A DNA stretch of 64,000 nucleotides from an uncultured Spirochaetota bacterium (GCA_937872225.1 CALMRZ010000047.1:1-64000), one strand, 5' to 3'; shown: positions 6,568 through 15,940, counted from the stretch's first letter. Notes: a model not told the origin generated them from the sequence alone. Made by a program: numbers and translations.

Positions 6568-8682
6568 ATGGCTGAAGCACGGGCGCGGGGAGGAGGGTTC
6601 GCGGCATTGCTCGAGAACACCCGGTGGATGCAGAAGACCGACATCCTGATGGGCATCGGTATCATCGCCGTGGTGACGATGCTCATCATACCGCTGCCGA
6701 CGTTCCTTCTCGACTTTTTCCTGGTCATCAGTATCATGTCGGGGCTGCTGATCCTCATGATCGTCATGTTCATCGGGCGGACCTTCGACTTTTCAATATT
6801 TCCGTCGCTGCTCCTGATCACCACGGTATACCGCCTGGCCCTGAACGTGTCGTCGACGCGTCTCATCCTGCTCCAGGGGGCGGCCTTCGACGGCAAAATC
6901 ATCAGGGCCTTCGGCGAGTTCGTCGTGGGAGGCAACTACGTCGTCGGCTTCATCATCTTCATCATCCTGGTCGCGGTGCAGTTCATCGTCATCACCAAGG
7001 GCGCGACGCGGACGGCCGAGGTCGCCGCCCGGTTCACCCTGGACGCCATGCCCGGCAAGCAGATGAGCATCGATTCCGACCTGTCCAACGGCCTTATCAC
7101 CGAGGACGAGGCGCGGAAGCGGCGCGAGGAGATCCGGAAAGAGGCCGATTTCTACGGTGCCATGGACGGTGCCTCGAAGTTCGTGCAGGGCGACGTCAAG
7201 GTCGCCATCGTCATTACGTTTATCAATATCATCGGCGGCTTCATCATCGGCATGGTGATGCGGAACGAACCCTTTGACGTCGCGCTGAAGACGTACACCC
7301 TGCTGACCATCGGCGAGGGCCTGGTGGCCCAGATCCCGTCGCTCCTGATCACCACGGCAACCGGTATCATCGTCACCCGGGCCGTGTCCAACGAGAACAT
7401 GGGCCAGGACTTGGCCGACCAGCTCGGGTCGCAGCCGCGGGCGCTCCTTATCACCGCGGCCACCCTGGGCGTCGCCATCGTGATCCCGGGCTTCCCGAAG
7501 CTCGCGCTCCTGATCCTCTCCGTCGGCCTCGGCGCCCTGGGGTATGTCCTTCTGCAGTCCCAGACCGAGGAGAAGGAAAAGGTCGAGCGCAAGGAGAAAG
7601 AGGCGGCGCTGAAGGAGCACCGGCCCGAGGAAGTCACCCAGCTCGTGCAGGTGGACCCCCTTGAAGTTGAGATCGGCTACAACCTGATACCGCTGGTTGA
7701 CCCGGAGCAGGGCGGCACGCTTCTCGAACGGATCACCAATATACGGCGGCGGAGCGCCCTTGACATGGGCCTCATCGTGCCGCCCATCCGCATTAGGGAC
7801 AACATGGAGCTTGAGCCCGAGGTCTATTCCATCCTGATCAAGGGCGTCGAGGTCGGCCGCGGCAGCCTGCAGGTCGACAAGCTCATGGCCATGGATTCGG
7901 GAGAGGTCGCGGAGAAGATCGAGGGACAGGAGTTCACCGAGCCGGTCTTCGGACTCAAGGCCATATGGATCAAGACGGACGTCCGCGACGTCGCGGAGAG
8001 CAGGGGCTACACCGTCGTCGACTGCCCGACCATCATCGCCACGCACCTCACGGAGATCATCAAGCGCCACGCGGACGAAATCCTGGGGCGGCAGGAGGTA
8101 CAGAAGCTCATCGACACCGTGAAGGAGGATTACCCGGCGGTGGTTCGGGAGCTGGTGGAGGACCACAAGATGTCCCTGGGCGAGATACAGAAGGTGCTCC
8201 AGGCGCTGCTCCGCGAACGCGTTTCGATACGGAACATCGTCACCATCCTGGAAACGCTTTCGAGCTACGTGAGTTACTCCAAGGACCCGAGCTTCCTCAC
8301 CGAGTACGTGCGGATCGCCCTGTCGCGGCAGATAACGAAAGACTACGTGGACAAGACGAACACGCTGTCGGTCATCACGGTCGACCCGGAAATAGAAACG
8401 ATCATACGGAATTCAATACACGAGGACCCGATCGAGGGGCCGGTTCTGGCCATGGACCCGACCACGCACCAGACCGTCGTGTCAGCGCTGCTTGACGCGT
8501 ATCGTCGCTCCAAGAGCATGGGACACGCGCCGGTGTACCTGGTCTCGCCGCAGATCCGGCGGGTGACCTTTACGCTCCTCGAGCGGGAGATGCCGGCGCC
8601 GGTGGTGCTTTCGTACAGCGAGATTTCGAGCGCCGTCAAGGTAGAAGTTGTGGTTTCCGCGCTGTTATCGAGTGCCGCGTAG
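6568..8682 (+). CDS. flhA: Flagellar export apparatus protein FlhA
   Basis: At 704 residues this is a full-length FlhA, the membrane protein that forms the cytoplasmic ring of the export gate and docks substrates and chaperones. About eight transmembrane helices fill residues 1-330. The conserved loop includes ATRTAEVAARFTLDAMPGKQMSIDSDL. The soluble C-terminal domain follows. GAGGTGG lies before the ATG. The last codons are embedded in a 22-bp hairpin with the stop codon in its loop. Confidence 0.95.
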   Translation: MAEARARGGGFAALLENTRWMQKTDILMGIGIIAVVTMLIIPLPTFLLDFFLVISIMSGLLILMIVMFIGRTFDFSIFPSLLLITTVYRLALNVSSTRLILLQGAAFDGKIIRAFGEFVVGGNYVVGFIIFIILVAVQFIVITKGATRTAEVAARFTLDAMPGKQMSIDSDLSNGLITEDEARKRREEIRKEADFYGAMDGASKFVQGDVKVAIVITFINIIGGFIIGMVMRNEPFDVALKTYTLLTIGEGLVAQIPSLLITTATGIIVTRAVSNENMGQDLADQLGSQPRALLITAATLGVAIVIPGFPKLALLILSVGLGALGYVLLQSQTEEKEKVERKEKEAALKEHRPEEVTQLVQVDPLEVEIGYNLIPLVDPEQGGTLLERITNIRRRSALDMGLIVPPIRIRDNMELEPEVYSILIKGVEVGRGSLQVDKLMAMDSGEVAEKIEGQEFTEPVFGLKAIWIKTDVRDVAESRGYTVVDCPTIIATHLTEIIKRHADEILGRQEVQKLIDTVKEDYPAVVRELVEDHKMSLGEIQKVLQALLRERVSIRNIVTILETLSSYVSYSKDPSFLTEYVRIALSRQITKDYVDKTNTLSVITVDPEIETIIRNSIHEDPIEGPVLAMDPTTHQTVVSALLDAYRRSKSMGHAPVYLVSPQIRRVTFTLLEREMPAPVVLSYSEISSAVKVEVVVSALLSSAA

Positions 8683-8703
8683 CGGCACTCGATAACAGCG
8701 CGG
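8657..8703 (+). repeat. 22-bp perfect hairpin spanning the flhA stop codon
   Basis: 8657-8678 is the exact reverse complement of 8682-8703, leaving a three-base loop GTA at 8679-8681. The flhA stop codon TAG (8680-8682) sits in and beside this loop, so the left arm is coding sequence and the right arm is not. No T-tract follows. The arm sequence differs from the palindrome at 5321, so the two are not copies of one element. Confidence 0.75.
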
Positions 8704-8738
8704 TATATGGTTTAATATAATTGAAGAATATCGGGATG

Positions 8739-8838
8739 GGCGCACCACATTTCGTTCGCCCGCCGCGGATATGCATCCGTGTATACCGCGGCTCCTGGCG
8801 ACCTCCCTGTCGCCGGCTCACTGAAATGTGGATGCGCC
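8739..8838 (+). repeat. Branched inverted-repeat element ahead of flhF (three-way junction fold)
   Basis: An outer stem pairs GGCGCA (8739-8744) with TGCGCC (8833-8838) and CCACATTTC (8745-8753) with GAAATGTGG (8823-8831), with A8832 bulged. It encloses two hairpins: GCCGCGG (8762-8768) with CCGCGGC (8786-8792), and GGCGAC (8797-8802) with GTCGCC (8809-8814). Both inner loops contain a related core (CATCCGTG and CCTCCCTG). That points to a palindromic repeat family as readily as to a regulatory RNA. It ends 31 bases before the flhF start codon. Confidence 0.6.
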
Positions 8839-8869
8839 TCATGCAGACTACGTGATAGGAGTGATTACT

Positions 8870-10264
8870 ATGAGGTACATCAAAATTCGGGGCAACAATT
8901 ACAACGAGGTCATGATGAAGCTCAAGATGGAGCATGGCGACGATGCAATCCCCATCAGCCATAAATTCGTGAAGGAAGGAGGGCTCTTCAACTCCAAGCT
9001 CTTCGCCAAGGAGGTCGTGGAATTGACCGCGGCGGTGCAGGAGCGGAAGATGAAGTCAGGCTTTCTGGGCGAGAAAAAGAAGAAGATCGATTTCACCGTG
9101 GATGACGGGGATGCGGGCGTCACCGACCTCGGCAGGTCCCGGGTGAGCGATGCCATGGACCGTCCCGCGACCGCGGCGGCGGCCCCGGCGCCCGATCGCA
9201 CGGACACTTTCGAAAAACGGCCCGCCGGCTTCACCTTCAACGAGAAACTGAATGAAGTGTACACCGGCATAGCCGAGCACAAGAAGGCGGCCCCGTCCCC
9301 CGAGCCGATACGGACGGCCCCCCCCGCCGGGCCGGCGGAAGAGGCGAGGAAGGCCGAGCCGGATCAGGCCCCGGCCGGCGGCGTCCGCTTTGAAAAGGAG
9401 CTCGACGAGATCAAGCGGGCCATCTACAAGATGACCAGCGAACGCATGAACGCCTGCGAGGCGCATGCTGCCGATGAGGCCAGCATCCGGCCTTTCCGCC
9501 AGGTCCTGAGGAACAACGACTATGATGACGAGCAGTGTTCGGCCCTGCTCAACGAGATGAAGAATTCCATCAGCAAAGAGGACCTTAAGGATAAGTACAA
9601 AATAGAAAAGAGCCTGAAGGACCTCCTGAAAAGCAAGATCGTCACCACCGGCCCCATCAAGACCGGCAACCGGAAAAAGATCGTCATGTTCATCGGCCCC
9701 ACGGGAGTGGGCAAGACGACCACCATGGCCAAGCTCGGGGCTATCAATTCCCTCCGGGAGGGGCACTCGGTCGCCTTCGTCACCATAGACAATTACCGGA
9801 TCGCCGCTACGGAGCAGCTGAAAAAGTACGCGGAAATCATGAATATCCCCATCTACGCGGTCAACAACCAGAAGGAGTTCAAGGACATCGTCACATCCGA
9901 CAAATCGGACATCATCATGGTGGACACATCGGGGAGGAGCCACCGGAACGACCTCAAAATCTCAGAGATCAAGAGCTTCGCGGACCTGGTGGATTATGAC
10001 TGCGAAAAGATCCTCTGCGTGAGCGCGAACACCAAAAAATGCGACCTGAACGACGTTTTCAGGGCCTTTGACGCCATCCATTTCGACAGCATTATCATTA
10101 CCAAGGTCGATGAGACTTCTTATATCGGCAATGTCATCGATATTGCCGATAAATATAATAAGCCGATATCATATTATACCAACGGGCAGGAGGTCCCGAA
10201 CGATATCGTGATCGCCGACCCCGATAAGATTGTTGACATGATGATCGGCAATGTTTATAATTAA
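8870..10264 (+). CDS. flhF: SRP-like GTPase FlhF, flagellar placement
   Basis: FlhF is a signal-recognition-particle-type GTPase that determines where and how many flagella are built. The basic N-terminal segment (MRYIKIRGNNYNEVMMKLK) and a variable Ala/Pro-rich linker lead to the NG domain. Its P-loop is GPTGVGKTTTMAKLG, the G3 region is VDTSGRSHRND and the G4-like motif is TKVDE. I start at 8870 rather than the upstream in-frame codon at 8828. TAGGAG precedes it, and the product then begins like known FlhF. flhG follows after 30 bases. Confidence 0.93.
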   Translation: MRYIKIRGNNYNEVMMKLKMEHGDDAIPISHKFVKEGGLFNSKLFAKEVVELTAAVQERKMKSGFLGEKKKKIDFTVDDGDAGVTDLGRSRVSDAMDRPATAAAAPAPDRTDTFEKRPAGFTFNEKLNEVYTGIAEHKKAAPSPEPIRTAPPAGPAEEARKAEPDQAPAGGVRFEKELDEIKRAIYKMTSERMNACEAHAADEASIRPFRQVLRNNDYDDEQCSALLNEMKNSISKEDLKDKYKIEKSLKDLLKSKIVTTGPIKTGNRKKIVMFIGPTGVGKTTTMAKLGAINSLREGHSVAFVTIDNYRIAATEQLKKYAEIMNIPIYAVNNQKEFKDIVTSDKSDIIMVDTSGRSHRNDLKISEIKSFADLVDYDCEKILCVSANTKKCDLNDVFRAFDAIHFDSIIITKVDETSYIGNVIDIADKYNKPISYYTNGQEVPNDIVIADPDKIVDMMIGNVYN

Positions 10265-10294
10265 TCCAGGCAGAAGAGCATAAGGAGGTCCCCC

Positions 10295-11173
10295 GTGGAT
10301 CAGGCGGCAAATCTAAGAAGACTGGTGCTCGAGAGCGACGCCAAGAAACAGAAAAAGACCAGGACGATAGCCATCACCAGCGGCAAGGGGGGCGTCGGCA
10401 AGACAAGCGTGGCGGTGAGCCTGTCCATAGCGCTCGCCCGCGGTGGTTCGTCGGTGACGCTCCTTGACGCCGATCTCGGCCTTGCCAACATCAATGTCAT
10501 CCTGGGCATAATACCGAAATACAACCTGTACCATGTCATAAAGGGGCAGAAGAAGCTGAAGGACATCGTGATCGAGGTCCCGGAGGGGATCAAGATCATA
10601 GCCGGGGCCTCCGGCTTCCACCAGCTGGCGAACCTGGACCCGAAGCAGCGGAACGAGTTCATCGGCGCCGTCTCGGAGCTCGACTCCGACGATTACATGG
10701 TCGTTGACACGGGCGCCGGCGTTTCCCAGAACGTCCTCTCCTTCGTCATGGCTGCCGACGAGATCATCGTCGTCACCACCCCGGAGCCGACGGCCATCAC
10801 CGACGCCTACGGCATCATCAAGTCGATCGCCGCGCAGTCTCCGGACAAGATGATCAAGATCATCGTGAACCGCGTCCAGTCCGTGGCCGAGGGGAACCGC
10901 GTCGCGCAGCGCGTGATCAACATCGCCGGCCAGTTCCTGAACATCAAGGTGGAAAACCTGGGATTCATATTTGACGACGTGTATGTGCCCAAGTCGGTGC
11001 GCAACCAGAAGCCCTTCATCGTGAGCTACCCGAAATCGAAGGCGTCCGGCTGCATCACGATAATCGCCGACAGGATCGGCAACAGAGAGATCGGCGCCGT
11101 GAAAGGCTCCGGGCTCGCGTCGTTCTTCAAGAACCTGTTCGTATCCCATGAGGACGAGGAGGACGGACAGTAG
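10295..11173 (+). CDS. flhG: MinD-like ATPase FlhG (FleN)
   Basis: A MinD/ParA-type ATPase of 292 residues that works with FlhF to limit flagellar number. The deviant Walker A is SGKGGVGKTSVAVSLS. DADLGLANINVILG is the segment typical of FlhG/YlxH, and a DTGAGVS switch motif follows. The gene starts with GTG at 10295, supported by a strong AAGGAGG at 10282-10288. Pairing of flhF and flhG is the normal arrangement in spirochaetes. Confidence 0.93.
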   Translation: MDQAANLRRLVLESDAKKQKKTRTIAITSGKGGVGKTSVAVSLSIALARGGSSVTLLDADLGLANINVILGIIPKYNLYHVIKGQKKLKDIVIEVPEGIKIIAGASGFHQLANLDPKQRNEFIGAVSELDSDDYMVVDTGAGVSQNVLSFVMAADEIIVVTTPEPTAITDAYGIIKSIAAQSPDKMIKIIVNRVQSVAEGNRVAQRVINIAGQFLNIKVENLGFIFDDVYVPKSVRNQKPFIVSYPKSKASGCITIIADRIGNREIGAVKGSGLASFFKNLFVSHEDEEDGQ

Positions 11174-11243
11174 AAAAAGGCTTGATCCGTCAGTCGCGCT
11201 GTGAAACTATAACCGTGCGAGGAAAGGGGTTCCCGTTTTCAGT

Positions 11244-11795
11244 ATGGTCACTCTGAATAAAATAAATCTTGAGTATAAATCCACCGTTCTCTTCGGATTT
11301 ACCGCCCTGCTGCTGTCTTTCATAGTAGGGATGATCGCGGGCGTCCGGTGGAACGTGGTGTTGTTGAGATCGCTTCTGCTCATGGCGGTGTTCGCGGTCA
11401 TCGGCTTCGGCGTGTCCTATATTTTCAAGAAATACGTACCCGAGATATACGAGCTTGTCTCCTCGCTGGCGGCGCTGCCCGGCGGCGGCAAGGAGGGCGA
11501 AACGGCCGCCGTCCCCGGAAGCGGGGAGGCGTCGGCGGAAAGCATGGAATTCGAGGCGCGCGATGCCGGGGGGGGCGGGGACGCGTCCGAAGGGCAGCCG
11601 TCGAATGCGGATTTCAGAGAGCTTGAAAAGGAAGGTCTGTCGCACTATTCGACCACTCCGGGCGGGGCTGGCTCGATACACACTAAGTCGGGGAAACTGG
11701 GGAAGCATATCCTGGAATCCGAGAAGCTGGCGAAATACGAGCCGAAAATTATGGCCCAGGCGGTGCGGACCATGATGGGCAAGGATAGAGAATAA
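11244..11795 (+). CDS. Membrane protein of unknown function between flhG and fliA
   Basis: I do not recognise a named family. The 183-residue product has a short cytoplasmic start and two adjacent transmembrane helices (about residues 15-33 and 36-59). A long polar tail rich in Gly, Glu and Ser follows and ends in a helical segment ([28 protein letters not shown]). The position between flhG and fliA, 17 bases before fliA, says it is co-transcribed with the motility genes. The ribosome-binding site (GGAAAGGGG) is rather far from the ATG. Confidence 0.7.
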   Translation: MVTLNKINLEYKSTVLFGFTALLLSFIVGMIAGVRWNVVLLRSLLLMAVFAVIGFGVSYIFKKYVPEIYELVSSLAALPGGGKEGETAAVPGSGEASAESMEFEARDAGGGGDASEGQPSNADFRELEKEGLSHYSTTPGGAGSIHTKSGKLGKHILESEKLAKYEPKIMAQAVRTMMGKDRE

Positions 11796-11812
11796 CACCC
11801 GGGACCACAGGT

Positions 11813-12613
11813 ATGAATAATAAAAAATATAACGAGCTGGATGCCATCGGTGAAGACAAGCTCTGGGAGAAGTTCATCAAGAAAAACGACCAGGACATAC
11901 GCGATTATTTCGTCGTCAAGTACGCGCCCCTGGTCAAGTATGTCGCCGGCAAGATATCCATGGGCATGCCGTCGAACATAGAGTTCGACGACCTGGTCTC
12001 CTACGGCATCTTCGGCCTCCTCGACGCCATCACCAAGTTTGATCCCGCCCGGGGGATCAAGTTCAAGACCTACGCCATGACCAGGATCCGCGGGGCCATC
12101 TTCGACGAGCTCCGCTCGATCGACTGGATCCCGCGCTCCATCCGCCAGAAGGCGAAGCAGGTCGAGCTGGTCATCACCGAGCTGGAGAACAGGCTCGGCC
12201 GGACCGTCGAGGACGAGGAGATCGCGCGGGAGCTGGGGGTTTCCACCGAAGAATTCCAGTCCCTGCTGTCAAAGCTTTCCGGCACGTCGATGCTTTCTCT
12301 GAACGACATCTGGTACCTCGGCGACGACAGCGACGAGCTCTCCATCCTGGAGACGCTGGAGGCTCCGGAGAACATGAACCCTGATATTTTGATTGAAAAG
12401 CAGGAAATCCGCGATTATATTATAGATGCTATTAAGAAGCTCCCGGACAAGGAGAAGAAGGTCATCGTTCTCTACTATTACGAAGATCTCACCCTGAAGG
12501 AAATCGGCGATGTGCTGGAAGTCACGGAGAGCCGGGTTTCCCAGCTCCATACCAAGGCTATCATGAGGCTGAGGGGCCGGCTCGGGCGTATCAAGCAGAA
12601 CATCGTCGGATAA
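11813..12613 (+). CDS. fliA: RNA polymerase sigma-28 factor FliA (WhiG)
   Basis: 266 residues with regions 2 to 4 of a group 3 sigma factor. Region 2 reads [25 protein letters not shown], followed by the FliA signature [11 protein letters not shown]. Region 4 contains [31 protein letters not shown]. It directs transcription of late flagellar and chemotaxis genes and is held by FlgM, whose gene is at 24783. Near-consensus sites for it occur upstream of this operon (792-818) and of flgM (25106-25132). The start at 11813 is the first ATG after the preceding gene. Confidence 0.93.
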   Translation: MNNKKYNELDAIGEDKLWEKFIKKNDQDIRDYFVVKYAPLVKYVAGKISMGMPSNIEFDDLVSYGIFGLLDAITKFDPARGIKFKTYAMTRIRGAIFDELRSIDWIPRSIRQKAKQVELVITELENRLGRTVEDEEIARELGVSTEEFQSLLSKLSGTSMLSLNDIWYLGDDSDELSILETLEAPENMNPDILIEKQEIRDYIIDAIKKLPDKEKKVIVLYYYEDLTLKEIGDVLEVTESRVSQLHTKAIMRLRGRLGRIKQNIVG

Positions 12614-12684
12614 TGTGGGTGCCGTTATCCGCGACGGAAGCGTCATGTTGTTGTGCCCGGGGCTGGGCTGATACCGAGGTTTCG

Positions 12685-14652
12685 ATGGCGAATATCAAAG
12701 ATCTATTCATGCGACTGGACGTGTCCGACCACGCAGAGGATAATGCTGTCGAGGTCTACGCCGATTCCGTTGCGCAGGCGCTCGAGGTGGCATCGAGGGA
12801 GCTGGGCATTGATATCAATCTCCTCGACTACCAGGTCCTCGACAAGGGGACCAGGGGGTTCCTTGGGATCGGCCGGGTGCCGTACCGCGTCCTGATAATC
12901 CCCATGGTGGGGAGCGAGGAGCATGCTGATCTCGCCACGCTCGAGCAGAAGCTTACCCGCGAACACGCCTTGCGCGGAGCTTCCATGAAGGCGAATGCCG
13001 ACGGCTCCTTCAGAGTGCGCGTCACCAAGTCCGGCATATGGCTCACCGTCATCCCGCCCAAGGGGAACGGCCTCAAGGTAACCCCCGATGAAGTGAAGAA
13101 CAAGCTCTATTCCCTGAAGATCGACGCCGACGAGTCGAAGATCATCAGGGAAGTTGATAAGGCGACGGGTAAGCCGGTGAAGATCGGCTCGTGGACCGCC
13201 AACCCGCAATACGACAGCTCCATGACCCTGGAAATGACCGATGATGAAATGAAGGTCTTCGTCCATTTCGTCCCGCCCCGCTATTCCGGCAGGCACATTG
13301 AGTATGACGAGGTCATTGACGCGCTGAAGAAGGCCGGCGTTAAGATAGGTATAAAGGAACAGGAAATAAAGGAATACCTGGAGGAGATGGACTATACCAG
13401 GCCGCTCCTGGCCGCCGAAGGCACCAGGGTGGTCAACGGCAGGGACGCCTACATCGAGTACAAGGTCCGCGTCGACAACAAGAACGTCTCCTTCGAGGAG
13501 GACGAGCAGGGCAAGGTGGATTTCCGCAACCTCGAGCTCCTGGAGAACGTCGTGGTGGGACAGCTCCTGGCGGTGAAGGTCCCGGCCGAGCAGGGCGTGC
13601 AGGGCCGGACGGTGACCAACCGCATCATCCCGGCGCGGCCCGGCAAGGACGTCAAGATACTCCACGGCAAGGGCACGATCCTGTCCGAGGACGGCACCGA
13701 ACTCACCGCGGAGATCAACGGGCAGGTGACCTTCAAGGGCGGCCGCCTCAGCGTCGAGCCCGTCTATGTCGTCAACGGGGACGTTTCGCTGGAAACCGGC
13801 AACATCGTGTTCCTCGGTTCGGTCATCATAGCCGGCAGCGTGCAGGACAATTTCGAGGTGAAGGCGGCGGGCAACATCGAGGTGCGCGGCACGGTGCAGA
13901 AGGCCTTCCTGGAGGCTGAAGGCGATATCATCGTGTTCCAGGGCATCACCGGCCGCGACGAGGCGAAGATCGAGTCCACCGGCGGATCCGTGTATGCCAA
14001 GTTCATACAGAACGCCTTTGTCTTCGCCGAGAACGACGTCATCGTACCCGAGGGCATCATGCATTCGAACGTCGATGCCGGCAACAGGGTCGTTTCCATC
14101 GGCAAGCGGGCGCGGATCGTCGGCGGCATCATCCGGGCCGGGGACGAGGTGAATGCCCGCTTCCTCGGCACTGACGTGTCCACCAGGACCGAGATACGCG
14201 TGGGGATCCACCCGAAGGTGCTGCAGCAGCATTCCGACCTCACCGGCATGAAGACGAAAATCGAAGAAGAGCAGACCCAGCTCAAACTTAACCTCCGGAC
14301 CCTGGAGACCCAGAAGAGGAACGCCGGAAGCAAGTTCCCGAAGGACAAGGAAAAACTCCTGAAAGACCTCCAGGCCCGGGACGCCAAGCTGAACGAACGG
14401 ATGAACGAAATCAAGGGAGAGCTTGACGAGGTCAACTCCTACATCGGCATGATCGAGCACAAGGGAAAAGTCTGCGCCGAGCGCACGGCCCACGGGGGCG
14501 TTGAGATATACATCAAGGACAAGAGCTTCATCATGAAGGATCCGTACAACCACGTGAAATTTTCCCTCCAGGGCGACCAGATCCGCATTGGCGAGTACGA
14601 GCCGCCGGAGGGCGTCGAGGGGAGGATGATCATCTCGAGACGGAGGAGATGA
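12685..14652 (+). CDS. Jag-N/FapA (DUF342) domain protein
   Basis: 655 residues from MANIKDLFM. The first part (about residues 13-75, ending KGTRGFLGIGRVPYRVLI) matches the Jag N-terminal domain. The body is the FapA/DUF342 beta-helix region, with LPDGKGTIL-like and repeated Gly-Asn/Val-x-Gly turns. It ends in a coiled coil (about 530-600) and a short beta domain. FapA proteins are cytoplasmic polymer-like proteins linked to cell division or morphology. Combination with Jag-N and position after fliA is common in spirochaetes and clostridia. An upstream in-frame start (12613) would overlap the fliA stop and is less likely. The molecular role is not established. Confidence 0.82.
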   Translation: MANIKDLFMRLDVSDHAEDNAVEVYADSVAQALEVASRELGIDINLLDYQVLDKGTRGFLGIGRVPYRVLIIPMVGSEEHADLATLEQKLTREHALRGASMKANADGSFRVRVTKSGIWLTVIPPKGNGLKVTPDEVKNKLYSLKIDADESKIIREVDKATGKPVKIGSWTANPQYDSSMTLEMTDDEMKVFVHFVPPRYSGRHIEYDEVIDALKKAGVKIGIKEQEIKEYLEEMDYTRPLLAAEGTRVVNGRDAYIEYKVRVDNKNVSFEEDEQGKVDFRNLELLENVVVGQLLAVKVPAEQGVQGRTVTNRIIPARPGKDVKILHGKGTILSEDGTELTAEINGQVTFKGGRLSVEPVYVVNGDVSLETGNIVFLGSVIIAGSVQDNFEVKAAGNIEVRGTVQKAFLEAEGDIIVFQGITGRDEAKIESTGGSVYAKFIQNAFVFAENDVIVPEGIMHSNVDAGNRVVSIGKRARIVGGIIRAGDEVNARFLGTDVSTRTEIRVGIHPKVLQQHSDLTGMKTKIEEEQTQLKLNLRTLETQKRNAGSKFPKDKEKLLKDLQARDAKLNERMNEIKGELDEVNSYIGMIEHKGKVCAERTAHGGVEIYIKDKSFIMKDPYNHVKFSLQGDQIRIGEYEPPEGVEGRMIISRRRR

Positions 14653-14662
14653 GGATAGCGCC

Positions 14663-14983
14663 ATGGCAATCAGGCCCATAGACATGCAGACCAATATGTC
14701 ACAGGTCACCGAAGTCGGCAAGGACGCCCAGGCCCGCATGGACGCCGTCGTGGGGCAGCAGCACGGTCTTGAAAAGGAATCCGGGGAGAAGGCCCGCCTG
14801 GCGAACACGAAGCTCGACGAACTGAAAAAAGGCGAGAGCGCCACCATACGGGACCAGCAGAAGAAGGGAGGGAAAAAGCGTGAAGAGGTCCCGGAGGAAC
14901 GGCAGGGCGAAGGCAAAAAAAAGCTCCGGACCGGAAGAAGCAAGGATTCCAGGATGGGGAATATTATCGATATATTGAAGTAA
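14663..14983 (+). CDS. Small charged hypothetical protein following FapA
   Basis: A 106-residue, highly charged protein with no membrane segment. It begins MAIRPIDMQTNMSQVTEVGKD, continues as a helical or disordered Lys/Glu-rich stretch and ends GNIIDILK. It starts 10 bases after the FapA-like gene with GAGGATAG before the ATG, so it is clearly part of the operon. I do not recognise a function; a structural or adaptor role with the FapA-like protein is only a guess from position. Confidence 0.7.
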   Translation: MAIRPIDMQTNMSQVTEVGKDAQARMDAVVGQQHGLEKESGEKARLANTKLDELKKGESATIRDQQKKGGKKREEVPEERQGEGKKKLRTGRSKDSRMGNIIDILK

Positions 14984-15018
14984 TTTTTTTAAAGGTTATG
15001 CGACATAATCATTGAAAG

Positions 15019-15046
15019 GAAGGCGCGGCCTAGGGACCGCGCCTTC
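15019..15046 (+). other. Ten-base-pair hairpin after the small FapA-linked gene
   Basis: GAAGGCGCGG (15019-15028) pairs perfectly with CCGCGCCTTC (15037-15046) around an eight-base loop. A T-run (14984-14990) precedes rather than follows it on the + strand, so it is not a clean intrinsic terminator. It may partially terminate or protect the upstream mRNA. Confidence 0.5.
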
Positions 15047-15078
15047 AATAAACATGACTCATCGAATGAGGAAATTAT

Positions 15079-15906
15079 ATGCAATTTTTCTTTTTACTCC
15101 TGTTCAATGTGTTTCTCGGTGCCGTGCTCTACCTGGTCATCAGCCTGAAGCTGGAGCGTTCGGCCACCGAGTTCCGCGAGCGGAGGTTCCGTAAAGAAAT
15201 GGATGAGATCATCAAGGAGTTCAATACCACGGCGGAACGGAACATTTCCCTTCTGGAGAGCAGGATACGGCAGCTCCGGAGGCTGATGGAAAAAACCGGC
15301 GAAATCCGGACCCTCGACATCACCCTTGACGAAGAGGATGCCGGGGACCTGCGCGGCACGGCGGGACATGCGTGTGAACCCTCCATGCCGCAGGTACGGG
15401 AAAACCCGGATGGCGCCCGCGGTGGATTCTCCGGCGGCGGGACCGCGGCCGTGAAAGAAAACAATGGGGGCGGCCTTATAAAAAAAGGCTTGCTAATATT
15501 ATCCGAAAAAATTATAGATAAATTATCGTTGAAGAAGGCCTCCGGGACCGGGCAGCATGGCGCTGATAAAGCGGCCATGCGCTATGCCGATGAATTTGCC
15601 GGAACATCAGAGGAACGGTTCCCGGCGCCCGGCGCTCTGTCCGGCAGAGGAAGCGCGATCATAGAAAAAGACATGACCGTGATGATACCTGCAGAAACGA
15701 CGGATCCGGTGGATAAGCGCCGGAGTCTTTCGGCGGCAGAGATCGAGGCGATCGTGGCGGCATCGGATGACCGGTACCGGCTGGTATCGGTCCTCTTCGA
15801 CAGCGGCTGTCCTGTCGACGAGATCTCAAGGTATTCCGGTATCCCGGCCGGTGAAGTGCGGCTGGTGCTGAACCTGAACCGCAGCAGGGATGCGTCGGGC
15901 GCTTAA
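15079..15906 (+). CDS. Membrane-anchored coiled-coil protein resembling SwrB/DUF6115
   Basis: 275 residues. An N-terminal transmembrane helix (2-22) is followed by a coiled coil (about 25-80) and a long low-complexity linker. A short C-terminal helix-turn-helix-like region (about 215-268) contains DEISRYSGIPAGEVRLVLNLNR. This layout and the ending resemble SwrB/YlxL-type (DUF6115) proteins of Gram-positive flagellar operons, which promote assembly of the export apparatus. Similarity is judged by eye only. Its place between the fliA cluster and cheR supports a motility role. Confidence 0.6.
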   Translation: MQFFFLLLFNVFLGAVLYLVISLKLERSATEFRERRFRKEMDEIIKEFNTTAERNISLLESRIRQLRRLMEKTGEIRTLDITLDEEDAGDLRGTAGHACEPSMPQVRENPDGARGGFSGGGTAAVKENNGGGLIKKGLLILSEKIIDKLSLKKASGTGQHGADKAAMRYADEFAGTSEERFPAPGALSGRGSAIIEKDMTVMIPAETTDPVDKRRSLSAAEIEAIVAASDDRYRLVSVLFDSGCPVDEISRYSGIPAGEVRLVLNLNRSRDASGA

Positions 15907-15940
15907 CGGAAGATTCGGCGCCGGGTGACGCCCCGGCGAC

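Noticed and set aside
6793-8166. 457-codon minus-strand frame opposite flhA
   Set aside because: Composition (His/Asp/Arg/Leu-rich) is typical of antisense shadows, and flhA is unmistakable on the other strand.
8739-8838. Calling the flhF leader a known riboswitch class
   Set aside because: The three-way fold does not contain conserved cores of TPP, SAM, cobalamin, FMN or GEMM elements that I could recognise.
12703-14943. Very long minus-strand open frame opposite the FapA-like gene
   Set aside because: It is a shadow of GC-rich coding sequence: rich in Arg, Asp, His, Leu and Val without domain pattern, and the + strand encodes a clear Jag-N/FapA protein.
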